A stretch of DNA of 38,437 nucleotides from Gammaproteobacteria bacterium (GTDB lineage: Bacteria > Pseudomonadota > Gammaproteobacteria > Chromatiales > Chromatiaceae). The notes under the pieces were generated by a model that searched no databases, was not told where the DNA came from, and worked only from the letters and a program-made list of their open reading frames with translations. The position numbers and the translations under genes are program-made. Location: assembly GCA_030066355.1 (NCBI GenBank), contig JASJBU010000007.1:1-38437 (forward strand), in the 5' to 3' direction. Numbering within the stretch: the first letter of the stretch is position 1; each line of letters begins with the position of its first letter. Positions 34,666-38,437 of the stretch are shown one piece after another.

Positions 34666-35229
34666 CTAGTCCACCTGCATCAACGCCTTGATACGTCTGA
34701 CATAGTGACGGGTCTCACCGGGCGCATAGGGGGCTACCTGTTCCCATAGCTTGACCTCTCCCAGTTGCTTCTGGGCACGCCGATAGGCCTTGTTGATATT
34801 TCCAAGGCCTGCATTGTAACTGGCCAGGGCAAAGGCTAGCCGTTGTTCGGTAGGCAATCCCCGCTTCCACTTCCTGTACAGCATGCGATCGTAGTAGATC
34901 CCCGCAGCAATATTCCAGCGTGGTGATTCGATCTGGGTAAAATGAGGATTCTTCTCTTTGATCTCTGCATAGGTCGCCGGCAGGATCTGCATGATGCCGA
35001 TCGCCCCGACCGGACTGTTCGCCTTGGGACTGAGTCCGGACTCGGCGATTCCTTGGGCCTTGAACCAGTGCCAATCGATGTGCGGACCGAAATAGTGTTT
35101 GGTGTATTTCCTGAAGTAACCATCATATTTGTCGGTCCAATAGTCATGCTTGACGTGTTTGAACACGCCTGCCAGAGCCAATCCTGGCAACAGCACCAAG
35201 ACCACAAACCAGCGCAAGGTCAATCCCAC
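34666..35229 (-). CDS. Small exported lytic transglycosylase (SLT domain)
   Basis: 187 residues. The signal peptide is about 1-20 (WFVVLVLLPGLALA). A single SLT domain follows, with catalytic Glu63 in GIAESGLSPKA, then GAIGIMQILPAT and ALASYNAGLGNI. Such enzymes cleave peptidoglycan to 1,6-anhydro products. No LysM or amino-acid-binding domain is present, so it is not a full MltD or MltF. Confidence 0.9.
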   Translation of the reverse strand: MGLTLRWFVVLVLLPGLALAGVFKHVKHDYWTDKYDGYFRKYTKHYFGPHIDWHWFKAQGIAESGLSPKANSPVGAIGIMQILPATYAEIKEKNPHFTQIESPRWNIAAGIYYDRMLYRKWKRGLPTEQRLAFALASYNAGLGNINKAYRRAQKQLGEVKLWEQVAPYAPGETRHYVRRIKALMQVD

Positions 35230-35265
35230 ATGCGACCCCGGAACACCAAAATAATTATAACCGGA

Positions 35266-35496
35266 TCAGTTGAGGCCAAGACCAATGACCAAGCCCAGTG
35301 CGGTACCGATCCCTACAAAGATACCCATGATCATAACTCCAACCGCCATATTGCCTTTCTTTAATTCATCAGGAATGCTGAAGTTCACGATATGACTGAA
35401 CACCTTGCAACCGAACCACATAAAAAAGATGGTCAAAAGACCACCAAAAATGGCATAGATGAAATTGAGGATGATCGGATCTAACATATCGGTCAT
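35266..35496 (-). CDS. Short DUF350 family membrane protein
   Basis: 76 residues with two hydrophobic segments (about 10-33 and 50-74) separated by DELKKGNMAVGVMIMG, which fits the DUF350 repeat. Family members often have four segments, so this is a half-length form. GGGAGG stands 6 bases before the ATG, which supports real translation. Function is unknown. The 183 bases upstream, to the djlA stop, hold nothing recognisable. Confidence 0.72.
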   Translation of the reverse strand: MTDMLDPIILNFIYAIFGGLLTIFFMWFGCKVFSHIVNFSIPDELKKGNMAVGVMIMGIFVGIGTALGLVIGLGLN

Positions 35497-35679
35497 TTTT
35501 TACCTCCCGGTATCATTCAGGTGTTTGGCGGCGATCAGAGCTGCTGGCGCGAGGCAGACACAATCAACTGACGACACTTCAGCTTAACCAGACCGTCGAC
35601 CCGTCACAAGAAAACGCCTCCCGCTCATCGACTAGAATCTGATTCGGCAGCAAACACAGATAACCTTAGGACCCGGGTC

Positions 35680-36495
35680 CTAGCGCATACCTCGCGCCTC
35701 TTTGACCCGCTCATAGGCCTTGCGAATCTCATCAGTCTTCTGGGCCGCCAGCTTCATCATTTCTTCAGGAAGCCCTTTGGCTACCAGCTTATCCGGATGG
35801 TGTTGACTCATCAGGCGCCGATAGGCTCGTTTCACATCCTTGTCACTGGTAGATTCTGTGATATTGAGGATCGCGTAGGCATCGTCCAGGTCGATCCGCT
35901 GTGGTTGAGCGGCACGTCGCCTGCCCTGTTGTGCGCCGGTGTAGTGCCGCTCCGCACGAATCATCTGCTCGAGGCGCCGGAAGGTGAACTCCGAGATATT
36001 CAGACACTCACAGATATGCAACAGTAGCGATTCTTCCGCCCCATTCATATCCCCGTCGGCATAAGCCGCCTGCAACTGGATCTCCATGAACATCTGAATC
36101 AAGGTCTGGCGGCGGTGACATTCCCGTCGAAACTGTTCCAAAACATCATCCAACGGGAAATCATCCGCCTTACCCTCATTGAACAATCGAATTGCTGTCT
36201 GCCGCATTTCGGCCGAGAGTGACATCTGGGACATCACGGCCTCCGCCAAGCGTATTTCACTGCTGGATACCAGACCATCCGCTTTGGAGACATTTCCCAT
36301 GACCGAAAATGTCGCGGTAAAGAACGCGGTTTGCACCCGCTCACGATCACCGCCATCCCAGCCTATGACATCGTCAGGGAGCCCCTCGAGGCCTTTGTCG
36401 AATTTATGCCCAAGCGCCGCCCCAAGTACAGCACCCAAGGGCCCACCCAGCATAAAGCCGAACGCACCACCTACGAGTTTCCCCCACCAGCTCAA
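35680..36495 (-). CDS. djlA: DnaJ-like co-chaperone DjlA
   Basis: Membrane-anchored J-domain protein that stimulates DnaK, linked in E. coli to envelope stress signalling. 271 residues, the same as E. coli. A Gly-rich N-terminal membrane segment (WGKLVGGAFGFMLGGPLGAVLG) precedes a TerB-like domain (about 50-170) and a C-terminal J domain (204-271) with HPD at 233-235. The start codon is TTG 36495, with AGGGGG 8 bases upstream. Confidence 0.94.
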   Translation of the reverse strand: MSWWGKLVGGAFGFMLGGPLGAVLGAALGHKFDKGLEGLPDDVIGWDGGDRERVQTAFFTATFSVMGNVSKADGLVSSSEIRLAEAVMSQMSLSAEMRQTAIRLFNEGKADDFPLDDVLEQFRRECHRRQTLIQMFMEIQLQAAYADGDMNGAEESLLLHICECLNISEFTFRRLEQMIRAERHYTGAQQGRRRAAQPQRIDLDDAYAILNITESTSDKDVKRAYRRLMSQHHPDKLVAKGLPEEMMKLAAQKTDEIRKAYERVKEARGMR

Positions 36496-36657
36496 AACAC
36501 AACCCCCTGATCAGTCATTTAGTCATAACGGCCCATTCTAGTTGGTCAGATGTCCACATCTTGTCTGATCCCAAGCAAAATTCCGCTACACGCAAGGATA
36601 CCCGGACTGCATTCAGCTCGACAGCTGTTTAAACAGCATCCGTCTCATGTGAGGCCG

Positions 36658-37323
36658 CTATTTCCCATTCAGGTACTGCTCATCGCTGAAGGAGTGGACC
36701 CACCCGGGGCAAAACAGTACCAGGATGGTAATGATCCAGCCATTGAGAATGGCTTCGGGAAAAAACATCAAAGGAAAGAAAGGAATGATGGTGGCATTCA
36801 ATTGCGCCATGGTATAGGCACCACTCATGACCAGCAGATTGACCGCTGCATAACCGCCCGCATAGGCCACCACCCATGCCGTGAGGAATCCATTGACCAG
36901 GACATAGATGAAGAAGTGCTTCGGTAGCCAGGAGCGAATCAATACCAGGAGCACCTGAGTCAGGGTTATCGGCAGTATGGCCACAGTATAGACACTGATG
37001 ATAAAACCTTCCCAGCCATGCCCGGTATTCAGGCAGGTCGCCAGCAGCGCCAGGCTGGCGGCAACCAGGGCAAGGGACCAGCCAAACATGAGGGTAATGG
37101 TAGTTACCCCCAAAAGATGAAAATAGAGCCCGGGTTGAATCTCCCCCCGCAGATGCCACAAAACAATGAGCGAGACGACGGCCCCCAGAAACACATGCAG
37201 TTGTCCTGGTTGCCGTAATCTCCACCACGGCGCCAAGTATACGGCGTATGACAGAGCGAGCAGATATAGGCCTCCACTCAGCCACAGGAATATAGCAGGG
37301 AAAAGCTCGCCATCAAGTTCCAT
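36658..37323 (-). CDS. CbiM-like energy-coupling-factor permease
   Basis: 221 residues with about six to seven hydrophobic helices. LRGEIQPGLYFHLLGVTTITLMFGW and the C-terminal FFPLMFFPEAILNGWII resemble the CbiM family (substrate-capture subunit of Co/Ni ECF transporters). The N-terminal Met-His-Ile-Pro metal ligand of true CbiM is not present. No ATPase or CbiQ gene is adjacent. The substrate is therefore open. Confidence 0.72.
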   Translation of the reverse strand: MELDGELFPAIFLWLSGGLYLLALSYAVYLAPWWRLRQPGQLHVFLGAVVSLIVLWHLRGEIQPGLYFHLLGVTTITLMFGWSLALVAASLALLATCLNTGHGWEGFIISVYTVAILPITLTQVLLVLIRSWLPKHFFIYVLVNGFLTAWVVAYAGGYAAVNLLVMSGAYTMAQLNATIIPFFPLMFFPEAILNGWIITILVLFCPGWVHSFSDEQYLNGK

Positions 37324-37416
37324 AGTTACACGAGAGATTTGAGTATTTTATCAAACACGGGAATAGAGTATGTTCATGTCTCGACCAACCTTTTCATATC
37401 GAATAGCGAAATTACC

Positions 37417-38437
37417 ATGATATACAGACACTTGGGAATGACAAACTTGAAAGTCAGTGCTCTGTGTCTTGGCACCATGACGTTTGGTGAACAAAACAGC
37501 GAAGCAGAGGCCCACGCTCAACTCGATCACGCAGCGGCTGCCGGAGTCAACTTTATAGACACGGCGGAGATGTACCCGGTTCCTCCCAAAGCCACCACAC
37601 AAGGGTTGACCGAAAAATTCGTCGGTAGTTGGCTGGCAAAGCGCGGGACAAGGGACAAACTGGTACTCGCCACCAAAGTGGCAGGACCGGCCGATTGGCT
37701 AGCCTACCTTCGCGACGGTGACCTGCACCTCGATCGCAAAAATATCGAAACGGCAATCAATGGCAGTCTGCAACGCCTGCAGACCGATTACATCGATCTT
37801 TATCAGCTTCATTGGCCGGAGCGCCAGACTAACTATTTCGGCAAGCTGGGTTATCAGCATCAGGAACTGCCGAACGAGACGCCACTCTTAGAAACCCTGC
37901 AGATTCTGGATGAGCTGGTGGTTGCGGGGAAGATTCGCTATTTTGGCGTATCCAACGAGTCTCCTTGGGGTGTCATGCAGTTTCTCAAACTCTCAGAAAA
38001 CCACGACTTACCCCGTTGTGTCAGCATCCAAAATCCCTACAGCCTGCTCAACCGAACCTTTGAGATCGGCTTGGCCGAGATCGCTCACCGGGAAACCTGC
38101 GGTTTGTTGGCCTACTCGCCGCTGGGATTTGGCGTACTTTCCGGAAAGTATCTGAACAACGCCCGGCCATCGGCAGCCCGGCTCACTTTATTCGATCGCT
38201 TCGATCGCTACTCCAATCCTCAGGCTGATGATGCCGTCCAAGCCTATGTGAAATTAGCACGCCAACATGATCTGGATCCGGCGCAAATGGCATTGAGCTG
38301 GGTAACACATCGATCATTCGTAACCAGCAATATCATCGGCGCCACCACACTCCAGCAACTCACAGCAAATCTTCAGAGCATCGAGTTAGAGCTGCCTGAA
38401 GCAGCAGTAGACGGCATAGAGGTAATTCATCGACAAC
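37417..38437 (+). CDS. tas: NADP(H)-dependent aldo-keto reductase Tas (3' end missing)
   Basis: 340 residues visible; E. coli Tas has 346, so only a few residues lie beyond the window. The N-terminus MIYRHLGMTNLKVSALCLGTMTFGEQ and the segment AEMYPVPPKATTQGLTE are characteristic of Tas. The aldo-keto reductase tetrad is Asp48, Tyr53, Lys87 and His132. LGATTLQQLTANLQSI matches the C-terminal NADPH-binding part. E. coli tas was found as a multicopy suppressor of tyrosine auxotrophy; its natural substrate is unclear. It is divergent from the CbiM-like gene across 93 bases. Confidence 0.95.
   Translation, partial: MIYRHLGMTNLKVSALCLGTMTFGEQNSEAEAHAQLDHAAAAGVNFIDTAEMYPVPPKATTQGLTEKFVGSWLAKRGTRDKLVLATKVAGPADWLAYLRDGDLHLDRKNIETAINGSLQRLQTDYIDLYQLHWPERQTNYFGKLGYQHQELPNETPLLETLQILDELVVAGKIRYFGVSNESPWGVMQFLKLSENHDLPRCVSIQNPYSLLNRTFEIGLAEIAHRETCGLLAYSPLGFGVLSGKYLNNARPSAARLTLFDRFDRYSNPQADDAVQAYVKLARQHDLDPAQMALSWVTHRSFVTSNIIGATTLQQLTANLQSIELELPEAAVDGIEVIHRQ

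Noticed and set aside
1-38437. CRISPR arrays, insertion sequences, phage genes or toxin-antitoxin pairs
   Set aside because: No regularly spaced repeats, transposase, integrase or phage motifs were seen in any frame; the window is almost entirely conserved chromosomal genes.

Overview
The window is a gene-dense stretch of a gammaproteobacterial chromosome. Apart from one broken gene, it carries no phage, insertion sequence or CRISPR array that I can see. The gene orders dusB-fis, kdsD-kdsC-lptC-lptA-lptB-rpoN-hpf-ptsN, hprK-rapZ-IIA-HPr-ptsI and rpe-gph-trpE-trpG-trpD-trpC, together with a Crp very close to E. coli CRP and Pseudomonas Vfr, point to Gammaproteobacteria. The presence of HprK excludes typical enterobacteria. 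A Chromatiales-like, possibly sulfur-oxidising lineage is my guess; nothing here proves it.

Layout. 1-4804 (+): 3' part of accC, prmA, a zinc-ribbon DUF3426 membrane protein and dusB-fis. 4918-7957 (+): purH and purD, the last steps of purine synthesis. 8311-10794 (+): glycogen phosphorylase. 11055-12288 (-): a candidate small RNA with its own promoter and terminator, then rplM-rpsI, tRNA-Gln(CUG) and a terminator. 12542-15995 (+): KDO synthesis and LPS transport (kdsD, kdsC, lptC, lptA, lptB). 16174-23056 (+): sigma-54, ribosome hibernation factor, EIIA-Ntr, HPr kinase, RapZ, a mannose-type EIIA, HPr and enzyme I. No sugar permease is present, so this looks like a regulatory phosphotransferase system. 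23177-24623 (+): an mgtE magnesium channel gene broken by two frameshifts that has also lost its pore aspartate.

24575-27004 (-): an OsmC-like protein, a DUF885-like protein with an eroded metal site and a VOC-fold protein, in overlapping frames. 27207-27863 (+): crp. 27864-33628 (-): trpC, trpD, trpG, trpE, gph and rpe. 33862-34662 (+): a DUF3530 exported protein. 34666-37323 (-): a small lytic transglycosylase, a short DUF350 protein, djlA and a CbiM-like permease. 37417-end (+): tas, cut by the window edge.

Most of the window is conserved housekeeping. The points that deserve attention are: (1) an undescribed-looking RNA of about 90 nt upstream of rplM carrying two CCUCC (anti-Shine-Dalgarno) motifs; (2) HprK with arginine in place of the P-loop Ser/Thr; (3) the decaying mgtE; and (4) the DUF885-like protein that has lost its HExxxGHH site but carries a CxCx3CxC cluster.
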